From positions 1 through 30,083 of the forward strand of contig JANPII010000048.1 of assembly GCA_031424915.1 (NCBI GenBank): a stretch of DNA of 30,083 bases, in the 5' to 3' direction. Positions 1 through 7,484 of this stretch are shown piece by piece. This stretch comes from JANPII01 sp031424915 (GTDB lineage Bacteria; Pseudomonadota; Alphaproteobacteria; Rickettsiales; Midichloriaceae). Numbering within the stretch: position 1 is the stretch's first letter; each line of letters opens with the position of its first letter. The translations under genes and the position numbers were made by a program. Under the pieces are notes generated by a model, which was not told where the DNA came from, did no database searches, and worked only from the letters and a program-made list of their open reading frames with translations.

Positions 1-35
1 GCAGCGGAAAATATTTCTGCTGCGTATTTTTTTTT
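1..35 (+). terminator. Rho-independent terminator at the left edge
   Basis: Bases 1-10 pair with 14-23 as a 10-bp stem (one G-T pair) around a 3-base loop, and a run of nine T follows at 27-35. This is a textbook intrinsic terminator on the plus strand and should end the transcript of a gene lying to the left of the window. It isolates the gene at 123 from that unit. Confidence 0.65.
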
Positions 36-122
36 GTTCATAATTTATTTAGCATGTTCAGTTCAACAGAGCAACCGAAAGTTTTACAATCAGCTTATCT
101 TGCAGCCCCGTAAACTGATGCT

Positions 123-506
123 ATGCGATACATGAAATGGATAGGCCTTGCTGCCGGAATATTATTGATCGTTTCCTGCTTTTCACCCTGGGTGGTGATA
201 GAAAGCCAGCAAATAACAGTAAGTGGTATAGATGCCACAGGTACTAACTATGGCAAACCTGGTGTGATGCACCTGGTTTTAGTTTTCTTTTTTTTAGTGT
301 TTCATTTGATACCCAAACTATGGGCCAAAAGAACCAACCTGCTGATAGTTGGTATTAATGCAGGCTGGGCCATCCGCAATTTTTTTCTGATAGCCGTATG
401 CCGTGGGGGAGAATGCCCCAGCCGAAAAAGCGGATTGTATATGATGCTACTAGCATCTTTGCTAATGCTGGTATCAGCCCTTTTTCCTTCCATGCCGTAT
501 GAATAG
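123..506 (+). CDS. Small four-helix membrane protein, Bacteroidota-like
   Basis: 127 residues with four predicted membrane helices at about 5-22, 48-66, 73-93 and 105-122. Distinctive pieces are SCFSPWV after helix 1, the NYGKPG loop before helix 2, WAxRxNL before helix 3, and AIRNFFL followed by CRGGECP in the third helix and loop. From memory this pattern (a helix ending in FSPW, KPG, WAKR, a Cys-rich loop with CP, then GLYxxLLAS) belongs to an uncharacterised inner-membrane family common in Bacteroidota. I know no function for it. The start at 123 has no clear ribosome binding site. A terminator lies upstream and no co-directional gene follows closely, so it seems to be a single-gene unit. 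Transfer from a Bacteroidota, perhaps a co-resident of the same host, is inference. That it is a real gene is fairly safe because of the ordered helix pattern. Confidence 0.7.
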   Translation: MRYMKWIGLAAGILLIVSCFSPWVVIESQQITVSGIDATGTNYGKPGVMHLVLVFFFLVFHLIPKLWAKRTNLLIVGINAGWAIRNFFLIAVCRGGECPSRKSGLYMMLLASLLMLVSALFPSMPYE

Positions 507-710
507 ATGAAATAATACAAAACGCCGCTTTCTCATTTAAAAAAAATGAGATAAAAACTTTGTAAGACACTTTTTACAATTTGATAATACCATAGATTCG
601 CAGGAGCAAGTAATATTGCACTACACCATCCTCTTAAAAATTCCTCTCCGGTATTCCTGTAACCAGAACTATTTAATAATTCCTAAATGGGAGCTATGAG
701 GAAATTTTAC

Positions 711-1031
711 TCAATCATTCTTGTTGTATTTATTGCTATAATCGCTTAATAAATCTAACAAATAATCTAAATTAGCTACCCCATCATCTTCAGTATATTC
801 AAAGGTGTAATTACCGTTTACTTGAATGTTTTCGTAAGCCAAACGAATCATGCGTACATAACCTGGTTGGTTTAAGTGATCAATAAAATGTTTGCGTAAT
901 TCTTTTAACTGATTTACAAGTTTTTCTCCTTCAAATCCTTCCTTAGCCAAAGTTACTTTTATGGCATCTATCAAAATTATGTTATGCAAGGCGTAACTAG
1001 TTGAAAGCAAATTCCAAGAATAATTACACAT
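711..1031 (-). CDS. Hypothetical protein, 106 aa
   Basis: I do not recognise this protein. It is 106 residues, soluble, predicted mostly helical, and rich in Asn, Lys, Leu and Tyr, with a mixed-charge middle (LKELRKHFIDHLNQPG) and an acidic stretch (EYTEDDG) before a leucine-rich C-terminal helix. An in-frame TAG lies 18 bases upstream of the ATG, so the frame is closed and the start cannot move far. No good ribosome binding site is seen. Base composition is more AT-rich than the conserved genes nearby. It lies between a putatively transferred membrane gene and the first inverted-repeat element, in a stretch with other decayed material, so it could be a C-terminal fragment of a longer protein. 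Coding status is moderately likely only. Confidence 0.45.
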   Translation of the reverse strand: MCNYSWNLLSTSYALHNIILIDAIKVTLAKEGFEGEKLVNQLKELRKHFIDHLNQPGYVRMIRLAYENIQVNGNYTFEYTEDDGVANLDYLLDLLSDYSNKYNKND

Positions 1032-1092
1032 TTGAAATGCTAATTTCTAATAAGCTAGCCGAGAGCACCTAATAATTACTACTTTGGTATTA

Positions 1093-1249
1093 TACCAAGT
1101 CTAGGAAATAAATTCACACTTGAAGCCTTTTTGGTAATTTTAACCTACCATTTTCGCGCCAGTATGTTGAATACAGTCGTCTCAAATGATAAGCCAAAAT
1201 TCCACAAAAATTCTTGCTTCAAGTGTGAATTTATTTCCTAGATTTGGTA
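1093..1249 (-). mobile_element. MITE-like inverted-repeat element, copy 1
   Basis: 157 bp, non-coding, beginning TACCAAG and ending TTTGGTA. The terminal 34-35 bases are inverted repeats with a single mismatch. A direct repeat TTA flanks it at 1090-1092 and 1250-1252. The internal sequence is in the opposite orientation to copies 2, 3 and 5. It fills about half of the gap between the 106-aa gene and the antitoxin remnant; the rest of 1032-1337 shows nothing else I can support. Confidence 0.85.
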
Positions 1250-1337
1250 TTATTAGCATTCGCTAGCTTAATATTAGTTTACAATAAATTGGGCGTTGCT
1301 TTATATTAATTAGTGTGACTAGTTTTTAGGGGATGAT

Positions 1338-1502
1338 ATGCAATTAGTTATGCTACCGCTGCAACAATATAAAAAGTTGACGACTAAAAAAGAAGATTTA
1401 GTAACATTTTTACAAAATTCCCCTCTTTATAAAGAAGAGCTAGAGTTGAGTAACCGTTGTCATCATGGTACTTGCCCCTTTCCCAAATATCATTCCCCAT
1501 AA
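1338..1502 (+). pseudogene. Remnant of a Phd/YefM-type antitoxin (C-terminal part only)
   Basis: A 54-codon frame. Residues 3-40 (LVMLPLQQYKKLT, then EDLVTFLQNSPLYKEELELSNR) match in order the second half of Phd-family antitoxins, where a VVLSxEEYERL strand and helix is followed by a segment of the type PSLVEFLxxSPL and ELDLxRD, which wraps the toxin. The N-terminal DNA-binding half is absent, and an in-frame TAG at 1320-1322 closes the frame upstream. The last 14 residues (CHHGTCPFPKYHSP) do not look like the family, which suggests a frameshift near codon 40. A weak Shine-Dalgarno (AGGGG) precedes the ATG, so a short peptide could still be made. No toxin gene follows. The family call rests on remembered motifs and is inference. 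Confidence 0.5.
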
Positions 1503-1530
1503 TATAATCAGGATTCTATAAATATCCTAG

Positions 1531-1578
1531 CAGGGTAGCGGCTGCAAAGCCGCGTAGGGGGCGGCAATGAGCCCCCTG
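1531..1578. other. Two adjacent GC-rich hairpins with an alternative pairing
   Basis: Hairpin A is GCGGCT (1538-1543), loop GCAA, AGCCGC (1548-1553), a perfect 6-bp stem closed by a GNRA-type loop. Hairpin B is AGGGGGC (1556-1562), 8-base loop, GCCCCCT (1571-1577), a perfect 7-bp stem. CAGGG (1531-1535) can also pair with CCCTG (1574-1578), which would enclose hairpin A and exclude hairpin B. There is no T run on either side, so this is not a simple terminator. It lies downstream of the antitoxin remnant and of the 3' end of gatA. It may be a structured RNA, a convergent-transcript boundary or a palindromic repeat. Confidence 0.45.
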
Positions 1579-1684
1579 AAAAATAATTCCTAAAAAACAA
1601 CATAGTTGATGACAACTAAAAGGCATGAGGTGCATAAAACGTGTGCTTTTGCCCTGGCTATAGTTTGTAGACTACCTATTCATT

Positions 1685-3142
1685 CTACGGCAGTTTAACT
1701 TGGCTATGCTGTTCAAGCACATATGCAACGCGAAACATTGTAGCTTCATCGTAAGGGCGTGCCAAAACCTGTAAGCCCAGGGGCAGCCCATCTTGGGCTA
1801 GCGTCCCAGGCACTGAGATTCCTGGTAAGCCTGCCATGCTTGCAGGCACTGTGAAGATGTCATTGAGATACATGGTAATTGGGTCATCCATCTTCTCTCC
1901 AATTGCAAATGCCGTAGTTGGCGCGGTTGGAGTTAGGATAGCATCCACTTCTATAAATGCTTTCTCAAAGTCCTGTACTATTAGGTTCCTTACTTTCTGC
2001 GCTTTGATATAATAAGCATCGTGATATCCCGCAGACAAAACGTATGTGCCAATCATAATTCGGCGTTTGACCTCTGCACCAAAGCCCTGTGCTCTGGTTT
2101 TTCTATATAGATCAGTTAAATCTTCTATTTTATCTGGAGTACGGAAACCATAGCGTATTCCATCGTAACGCATAAGGTTGGATGAGGCTTCTGCTGGTGC
2201 AATAACATAGTATGTTGGCAAAGCATATTTAGTATGAGGCAGTTGAATATCTACAATTGTGGCACCTGCATTCTTTAGATTCTGAGCGGCTTCTTCCCAT
2301 ATTTTAATCAGCTCTGAGTTCATTCCATCCATGCGATATTCGCGTGGTATTCCAATTCGCAATCCCTTTACGCCCTCTTTTAATGTAATATTCCAATCGG
2401 GTACTTCTTTACGCACAGAACTAGAATCTTTTGGGTCATGGCCGCAGATCGCTGCTAGGATTGTAGCATTATCTTCAACTGTCCTAGTGAAGGCACCAGC
2501 TTGGTCTAGTGAGCTAGCAAAAGCCACCATTCCATAACGAGAGCAACGTCCATAAGTTGGCTTTGAGCCGATAATGCCACAAAATGCCGCTGGTTGGCGT
2601 ATAGAGCCACCTGTGTCGCTACCCAAAGCTGCAGGGACTAACTTTGCCGCAACTGCTGCAGCCGAACCTCCAGAAGAACCACCTGGTACTAATGGCTTGC
2701 CATCAGCTCGTTGCCATGGGCTGATAGCATTGCCATAGTAACTGGTAGTATTGGAAGAACCCATAGCAAACTCATCCATATTAGTTTTGCCTACCATTAT
2801 GGCACCATGACTAAATAATTTAGCAGTCACTGTAGATTCATATAAAGGCATAAAATTATGAAGCATATGAGAGCCAGCGGTAGTTCTAACGCCTTGAGTA
2901 CAATACAAATCTTTTACTGCCACAGGAATGCCATCAAGTGCTTTGCCCTGTCTCGCTTGCAAGCGTTGGTCAGCTTCCTTAGCCTGTTGCATTGCGGACT
3001 CTTCAGTCATAGTTATAAATGCATTAAGATGGGTATGTGCCTTGGTACGTTTAAGATGCGCCTCTACTAGCTCGGTGGCAGTAATATGCTTATTATGTAA
3101 TAAGTCTTGTGCGTGACTAATGGTAAGTTCCGTTAATTCCAT
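1685..3142 (-). CDS. gatA: Glutamyl-tRNA(Gln)/aspartyl-tRNA(Asn) amidotransferase subunit A
   Basis: 485 residues, the usual length for GatA, the glutaminase subunit of the GatCAB complex. It releases ammonia from glutamine, which GatB uses to convert Glu-tRNA(Gln) or Asp-tRNA(Asn). This is the only route to Gln-tRNA in most alphaproteobacteria that lack GlnRS. The amidase signature is intact: Lys77 (in VAVKDLY), cis-Ser156 (in PGGSSGGSAA) and nucleophile Ser180 (in SDTGGSIRQPA), with the canonical 24-residue Ser-Ser spacing. The substrate-loop segment GRCSRYGMVAFASSLDQAG is also present. Start ATG 3142 fits the family N terminus (ELTxLTIxxAxxLL). gatC normally precedes gatA and gatB follows; neither is in this window, so the gene stands alone. 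The neighbours are a divergent cyclase upstream and hairpin DNA downstream. Confidence 0.96.
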   Translation of the reverse strand: MELTELTISHAQDLLHNKHITATELVEAHLKRTKAHTHLNAFITMTEESAMQQAKEADQRLQARQGKALDGIPVAVKDLYCTQGVRTTAGSHMLHNFMPLYESTVTAKLFSHGAIMVGKTNMDEFAMGSSNTTSYYGNAISPWQRADGKPLVPGGSSGGSAAAVAAKLVPAALGSDTGGSIRQPAAFCGIIGSKPTYGRCSRYGMVAFASSLDQAGAFTRTVEDNATILAAICGHDPKDSSSVRKEVPDWNITLKEGVKGLRIGIPREYRMDGMNSELIKIWEEAAQNLKNAGATIVDIQLPHTKYALPTYYVIAPAEASSNLMRYDGIRYGFRTPDKIEDLTDLYRKTRAQGFGAEVKRRIMIGTYVLSAGYHDAYYIKAQKVRNLIVQDFEKAFIEVDAILTPTAPTTAFAIGEKMDDPITMYLNDIFTVPASMAGLPGISVPGTLAQDGLPLGLQVLARPYDEATMFRVAYVLEQHSQVKLP

Positions 3143-3217
3143 GTCATTATCCTATGCTTTTATCATGGCGCTAATGAATAACAAAAAACTGAGTAAATAA
3201 CAAGGGTAAGATAAAGC

Positions 3218-3247
3218 CATGTGGCAAATCATTCAGGTTGCCATATG
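3218..3247. promoter_or_regulatory. Inverted repeat in the gatA/cyclase divergent intergenic region
   Basis: CATGTGGCAA (3218-3227) and TTGCCATATG (3238-3247) are inverted arms with one mismatch and a 10-base spacer, in the 235-bp gap between two divergently transcribed genes. The plus-strand side is followed by TTAATTTTT. No plus-strand gene precedes it, so an operator is as likely as a terminator. Function is unproven. Confidence 0.3.
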
Positions 3248-3357
3248 TTAATTTTTAAAGGATTACTGGGCTTTAATATATTTACATATAATTTGATCTT
3301 ATTACCGCTTGCTTTTGAAATTTGGTTTTAGTAAAATAATGTAAATGTGATATTTAT

Positions 3358-3366
3358 TGGTATAAT
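3358..3366 (+). promoter_or_regulatory. Extended -10 promoter element before the cyclase gene
   Basis: TGGTATAAT at 3358-3366 is a perfect extended -10 (TGn plus TATAAT). I see no good -35 box at the right distance. Transcription would start near 3373, only a few bases before the GTG at 3378. This implies a nearly leaderless message, or real translation start at the later GTG (3405). Confidence 0.4.
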
Positions 3367-3377
3367 ATTCATTTAGG

Positions 3378-4541
3378 GTGATTTGGTATAAGGGTTTCAG
3401 TGCTGTGATCGGAAGATTTTTTAAATGGTTAAAGGGATTGCGCTTCCGCGATCTTATTCTTTATAGCCAACGTGCTGTAGAAGAATATGGAGCACGGTAT
3501 TACGAATTTGCTATATTCGGTTTGTGTTTTTGTATATATCCTCTCTTGTTTCTAGATACAGCTTATGAACTTTATCCGAAAGCGGATCAGTATCCAATGT
3601 GGCTGATTGAGATGATATTGCGTATCTGCGCAGCATTTGGTTGTCTGACTATAGGGTTGCAGCATATGTGGCAGGAAAATAGCATAAGAAAGTATATGCC
3701 TTTATATTTTCATTTCATGTTGATGTGTGCTCTGCCAGCACTTAGTGTGTATGCATACTTAGTCTCACCCCATGATGACAACATGCTTGCTGGTATGGTT
3801 CTTGCCATTTCCTCTGTAGCTTTGTTTGTAGATTGGTGGATTCTTACATTGATATTAGCATTGGGGTTTATTTTAGGTAATGTCACCTATACCTATTTTG
3901 CCTATATGGCAGAGCATACTCCAATATATAATGGGGCAACAGGTGGCTTACTACTTTATGTGTTGCTGTCTATAATTTTATCCTGCTTGATGCGCCTCAT
4001 CCAAGAAATGTACCCTGATAGACGTTATTATATGGCTACAAGAGATGTATTAACCGGCCTACAAAATCGGCAATATCTTGACACACATCTAGAAAGATTG
4101 ATAAAGGATGCACATAATAGAGGCAAAGACTTATCTATTATTGCAGTAGATATAGACCACTTCAGAAAGCTCAATGATAAACATGGGCATGATGTAGGTG
4201 ATGCAGTATTGCAGGAGCTAGGTAAGATTATGCAGTATAGCGCTCGGCCTTTGGATATAAATGCACGCCTTGGGGGCGAAGAGTTCCTAATAGTATTACC
4301 TGACACTAATATAGAGAAGGCATCAGCTATAGCCGAGAGGCTACGTAGCAAAGTCGCTGGCGAACCTTTTAAGATTAACCTCCCGCCCGACAATATAAGT
4401 TGTACTATTAGCTTAGGAGTAACTGTGCTAAAGCCTGCAGACACCATCGAATCTTTACTCAAACGTGCAAATAAGGGATTGTATGACGCTAAAGGTAAAA
4501 AGACTGAGGGGCGTAACAGGGTTAGAATTGCAACAGAATAA
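3378..4541 (+). CDS. Membrane-anchored diguanylate cyclase (GGDEF domain)
   Basis: 387 residues. Residues about 45-205 form roughly six membrane helices, a sensor or anchor region I cannot assign to a named family. Residues 218-387 are a complete GGDEF domain, which makes c-di-GMP from two GTP. The active-site loop is GGEEF (299-303). An intact inhibitory I-site RxxD (Arg290-Pro-Leu-Asp293) lies exactly five residues upstream of it, as in PleD, predicting product feedback inhibition. DxLTGLxNR (223-231) and DIDHFRKLND (258-267) are the other signature blocks. The start is uncertain: GTG 3378 has no Shine-Dalgarno, while GTG 3405 (codon 10) has AAGGG about 10 bases upstream. The stop TAA (4539-4541) is also the 3-bp target duplication of the inverted-repeat element that begins at 4542. 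The gene stands alone and is divergent from gatA. No c-di-GMP phosphodiesterase is in the window. Confidence 0.9.
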   Translation: MIWYKGFSAVIGRFFKWLKGLRFRDLILYSQRAVEEYGARYYEFAIFGLCFCIYPLLFLDTAYELYPKADQYPMWLIEMILRICAAFGCLTIGLQHMWQENSIRKYMPLYFHFMLMCALPALSVYAYLVSPHDDNMLAGMVLAISSVALFVDWWILTLILALGFILGNVTYTYFAYMAEHTPIYNGATGGLLLYVLLSIILSCLMRLIQEMYPDRRYYMATRDVLTGLQNRQYLDTHLERLIKDAHNRGKDLSIIAVDIDHFRKLNDKHGHDVGDAVLQELGKIMQYSARPLDINARLGGEEFLIVLPDTNIEKASAIAERLRSKVAGEPFKINLPPDNISCTISLGVTVLKPADTIESLLKRANKGLYDAKGKKTEGRNRVRIATE

Positions 4542-4702
4542 TACCAAGTCTAGGAAATAAGTTCACACTTGAAGCAAGAATTTTTGTGGGATTTTGGCAT
4601 ATCTTTGAGACGCCTGTATTCAACATACTGGCGCAAAAATGGTATGTTAAAATTACCAAATAGGCGCCGCTTCAAGTGTATAGTTATTTCCTAGATTTGG
4701 TA
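4542..4702 (+). mobile_element. MITE-like inverted-repeat element, copy 2
   Basis: 161 bp, TACCAAG to TTTGGTA, flanked by TAA at 4539-4541 and 4703-4705. The left TAA is the stop codon of the cyclase gene. The left arm is of the copy-1 type (GTTCACACTT) and the right arm of the copy-3 type (AAGTGTATAG), so the arms are hybrid. It separates two convergent genes and, as a long hairpin, could serve as their terminator. Confidence 0.88.
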
Positions 4703-4765
4703 TAACACCCCCGTGTTGGATAGTGTATCAAACGCCCTGATGAGTTACTGTAAGCAGCAGAAGTA

Positions 4766-5692
4766 TTATAAATGGCAAGATAATGCTACTATTGCCTTCT
4801 GCAACGCAAACTTTGCCCAAGGCATTTCATTCCCTGAGTTGGTTTCATAAAAATAAGGCAAGGCCATAACAGCATGACAAAAAGCACGGAAAGCAGCAGT
4901 TTCGATGTCCTCAGGGGTGGCACTATAGCACACCCAAAAGTGCTTTAGAGTATCTTCATCAAACAGCATAATGCTCACTGAAAGATCAATGCCGCACGAG
5001 CCTATGTGCACATCTCCCCAGTCTATTAGCCCAGTGAGAGAACGCAATACTAGAATGTGCTTGTAATACAAATCGCCATGCAGGTAACAATCCTGGGTCT
5101 TAGGCAGGTTAAGAAAAGCAAATTGAGATACAATCTCCAGCAGCATCTGTGGTGCAAATCCAGCCTGTAAGTAGTACTGCGCATACTTTGCTATACATTT
5201 TTGCAGAGCACTTTTGCGGTTATTTGTGTCTACTCTCCAATTTTGCTCACCCATAAGTGCTGCTTTATGTGTTGCAAGCAATGGTACGCTGTGCAGCTCC
5301 TTGAGCCAATGTGCCAATTGTGCTGCAAATTTTAGTGATGATACCGGCGGAATTTGAAAATCAGATAGTATGGAACCAGGCAATATTGGATAGCCAGCAA
5401 ATGCAGTTGGATAAAAGGGAGTAGATCTGCCTATAAACTTGGGGTACGAAAAAGGAAATGACAGATGCTGTGCTAAATATGGCAATAGCAGCAACTCATT
5501 TTGCATACACATAATGCCAAGCTCGCGGTGTGGAAAGCGAAAGACATACATGTCATTCACTAGATAAGCGGTGTTATCAAATCCTTCTCCGAGGATCTGT
5601 AGGCTACTCACCTTTAAATCAAACTGCTCAGATAACAGCTGCTTCACTTCAGCATCATTTAAGATAATCGTTTTATTCCAAGGATGTGACAT
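4766..5692 (-). CDS. APH-fold phosphotransferase (aminoglycoside/macrolide kinase family)
   Basis: 308 residues with the APH kinase-like fold. The N-lobe has a glycine-rich strand (GEGFDNTAYLV, 35-45) and VFRFPHR (50-56), with Arg52 at the place usually held by the ATP-binding Lys. The C-lobe carries the catalytic loop HGDLYYKHIL (205-214; catalytic Asp207) and the metal-binding IDWGD (223-227). His212 replaces the usual Asn of HxDxxxxN, as I recall for macrolide 2'-phosphotransferases (Mph) and relatives. The substrate is unknown, and such proteins in host-associated bacteria need not confer resistance. It does not look like the MurNAc kinase AmgK, although a MurU-like gene lies at 11740. 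The gene is flanked on both sides by inverted-repeat elements (copies 2 and 3), which gives it the look of an accessory cargo gene. Family is sure; substrate is open. Confidence 0.85.
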   Translation of the reverse strand: MSHPWNKTIILNDAEVKQLLSEQFDLKVSSLQILGEGFDNTAYLVNDMYVFRFPHRELGIMCMQNELLLLPYLAQHLSFPFSYPKFIGRSTPFYPTAFAGYPILPGSILSDFQIPPVSSLKFAAQLAHWLKELHSVPLLATHKAALMGEQNWRVDTNNRKSALQKCIAKYAQYYLQAGFAPQMLLEIVSQFAFLNLPKTQDCYLHGDLYYKHILVLRSLTGLIDWGDVHIGSCGIDLSVSIMLFDEDTLKHFWVCYSATPEDIETAAFRAFCHAVMALPYFYETNSGNEMPWAKFALQKAIVALSCHL

Positions 5693-5730
5693 GTTGTTGA
5701 GAAAACCTCAGAAAGTGTCTACACAGCTTA

Positions 5731-5887
5731 TACCAAGTTTAGGAAATAACTATACACTTGAAGCAAGAATTTTTGAGGAATTTTGATATATCATTTGAGA
5801 CGCCTGTATTCAACATACTGGCGCGAAAATGGCATGTTAAAATTACCAAAAAAGCTTCAAGTGTATAGTTATTTCCTAAACTTGGTA
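5731..5887 (+). mobile_element. MITE-like inverted-repeat element, copy 3
   Basis: 157 bp with a perfect 35-base terminal inverted repeat (counting the adjacent A and T), flanked by TTA at 5728-5730 and 5888-5890. It sits between the divergent phosphotransferase and mnmE genes, 38 bases upstream of the former. This is the most symmetrical copy and so probably the youngest or best-conserved one. Confidence 0.9.
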
Positions 5888-5983
5888 TTAGTCTATAGAA
5901 TTATATTCTGCAATTATATAAGTAAGGCTTTTTATCTTGTGCACATGTAGTATATTGCTCAACTAATAATTGCGTGTAGAAAT

Positions 5984-7354
5984 ATGCTACAAGATAATAT
6001 ATATGCATTGTCCACTGTGCCTGGGAAGGCAGGAGTTGCAATTGTAAGGATTGCCGGTCCATGTGCTGAGCAAGTTATATATGATTTGGGGTATAGAGAG
6101 CACATACAGCCTCGTAAAGCGGTTTATTGGGAATTTAGGCTGCAAGAGAGCGTCGACATCCTTGATTGTGGGCTTTTTATATTTTTCAAAGGGCCTAATA
6201 GCTTTACGGGCGATGATATATTAGAGCTGCACTTGCATGGTAGCATTGCTGTGGTCAATGACATGATGGGTGCTTTGTCTTCACTTGAGTACCTAAGGCT
6301 TGCTGAGCCGGGTGAGTTTTCTAAACGTGCGTTTTTTAACAACAAGCTAGACCTTACTATGGCCGAGGGACTAGCCGATTTGATCGATGCACAAACGAGC
6401 GTACAGCGTAGGGTAGCATTGCGGCAATACCATGGCGAACTTGAACAGCTTTATGATACCTGGCGGGAAAAGTTGGTGCACATCTTAGCTCGTATGGAGG
6501 CATTTATAGACTTTCCTGAGGAAGATATCCCATATCAAGAAGTAAAGGCGGCAATTGATGTAGCACACAAGCTAGCTATAGAAATCAATGCGCACCTTAG
6601 TAGCAGTATTCGGGGCGAAGTTATTACTGAGGGTGTGCATATAGTGATTTTTGGGCCTCCAAATGCAGGTAAATCTAGCTTGCTGAACTGGCTTTCACAA
6701 AGGGATGTAGCCATTGTTACTGATATTGCTGGTACTACGCGCGATGTTTTGCAGGTACGCCTTGATATGGATGGATTCTTAACAATCTTTTATGATACAG
6801 CAGGTTTGCGCCAAGAGACTGAAGATGTAGTAGAAAAGCAAGGAATAGCCCGTGCACTTGGTGTGCTTGAAGTGGCCGATTTAAAAATATTAATGCTTGA
6901 TGCCGCAAATTTCCAGGAGGGACAGCAGTTTATAGAAGCATACCGCAAAGCCATAGACTCCAATACAATATGTTTGCTGAATAAAGTTGATGCAGCTGAT
7001 GCTGATTTAGTAGCTCAGTACCTGCAATACATTAATGATGCTGGTTTGGCGAGGGAGCCTATATGTATTTCTCTGGTGGAGCAGATAGGGCTTGAACAGT
7101 TTTCAGGCTATCTAAAACAAATCATTATACAGCAATACTCCCCAAGCGATGCTCCAATCATAACTAAGATACGTTATCGCAAAGCATTAGAGGAATGCTT
7201 AGTGATATTGCAAGAGGTTAATTCCGATTTAACACTTGATGTTATTGCCGAAGAAATGCGTTCTGCTGCTGCCGCACTGGGCAGTATTACTGGGCTTATT
7301 GGGGTGGAGGAAATTTTGGATGAGATCTTTAGTACATTTTGTATTGGAAAATAA
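5984..7354 (+). CDS. mnmE: tRNA uridine-5-carboxymethylaminomethyl GTPase MnmE
   Basis: 456 residues, normal length. MnmE with MnmG installs the carboxymethylaminomethyl group on U34 of tRNAs reading NNA/NNG codons. The N-terminal formyl-THF domain begins DNIYALSTVPGKAGVAIVR (4-22). The helical domain carries the family segment RAFFNNKLDLTMAEGLADLI (115-134). The inserted G domain has G1 GPPNAGKS (224-231), G2 GTTRD (250-254), G3 DTAG (271-274) and an NKVD G4. The C terminus ends in the invariant FCIGK, whose Cys is needed for modification. A 130-bp gap separates it from mnmG. In many alphaproteobacteria rho lies nearby; it is absent here. The gene is transcribed away from inverted-repeat copy 3, so the promoter must lie in the 96 bases before the ATG. 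Confidence 0.97.
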   Translation: MLQDNIYALSTVPGKAGVAIVRIAGPCAEQVIYDLGYREHIQPRKAVYWEFRLQESVDILDCGLFIFFKGPNSFTGDDILELHLHGSIAVVNDMMGALSSLEYLRLAEPGEFSKRAFFNNKLDLTMAEGLADLIDAQTSVQRRVALRQYHGELEQLYDTWREKLVHILARMEAFIDFPEEDIPYQEVKAAIDVAHKLAIEINAHLSSSIRGEVITEGVHIVIFGPPNAGKSSLLNWLSQRDVAIVTDIAGTTRDVLQVRLDMDGFLTIFYDTAGLRQETEDVVEKQGIARALGVLEVADLKILMLDAANFQEGQQFIEAYRKAIDSNTICLLNKVDAADADLVAQYLQYINDAGLAREPICISLVEQIGLEQFSGYLKQIIIQQYSPSDAPIITKIRYRKALEECLVILQEVNSDLTLDVIAEEMRSAAAALGSITGLIGVEEILDEIFSTFCIGK

Positions 7355-7484
7355 ATATTTGATGGTGTAGTATGCGCATCGGTCATTGCATTGCTATTTT
7401 TGGAGAACCTTGGCAGTTTTATAAAAAGAGTGCGATATACATAACTCTATAAAGTGCATTAGTAATAATTTTGGGTTTAGTTGG

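Noticed and set aside
531..551. TCTCATTT/AAATGAGA hairpin after the small membrane protein gene
   Set aside because: An 8-bp AT-rich stem with an all-A loop and no T run; too weak to call a terminator.
4766..5692. AmgK (MurNAc/GlcNAc kinase) as the identity of the phosphotransferase
   Set aside because: Its catalytic loop is of the Mph-like His type, and it is far from the MurU-like gene rather than adjacent to it.
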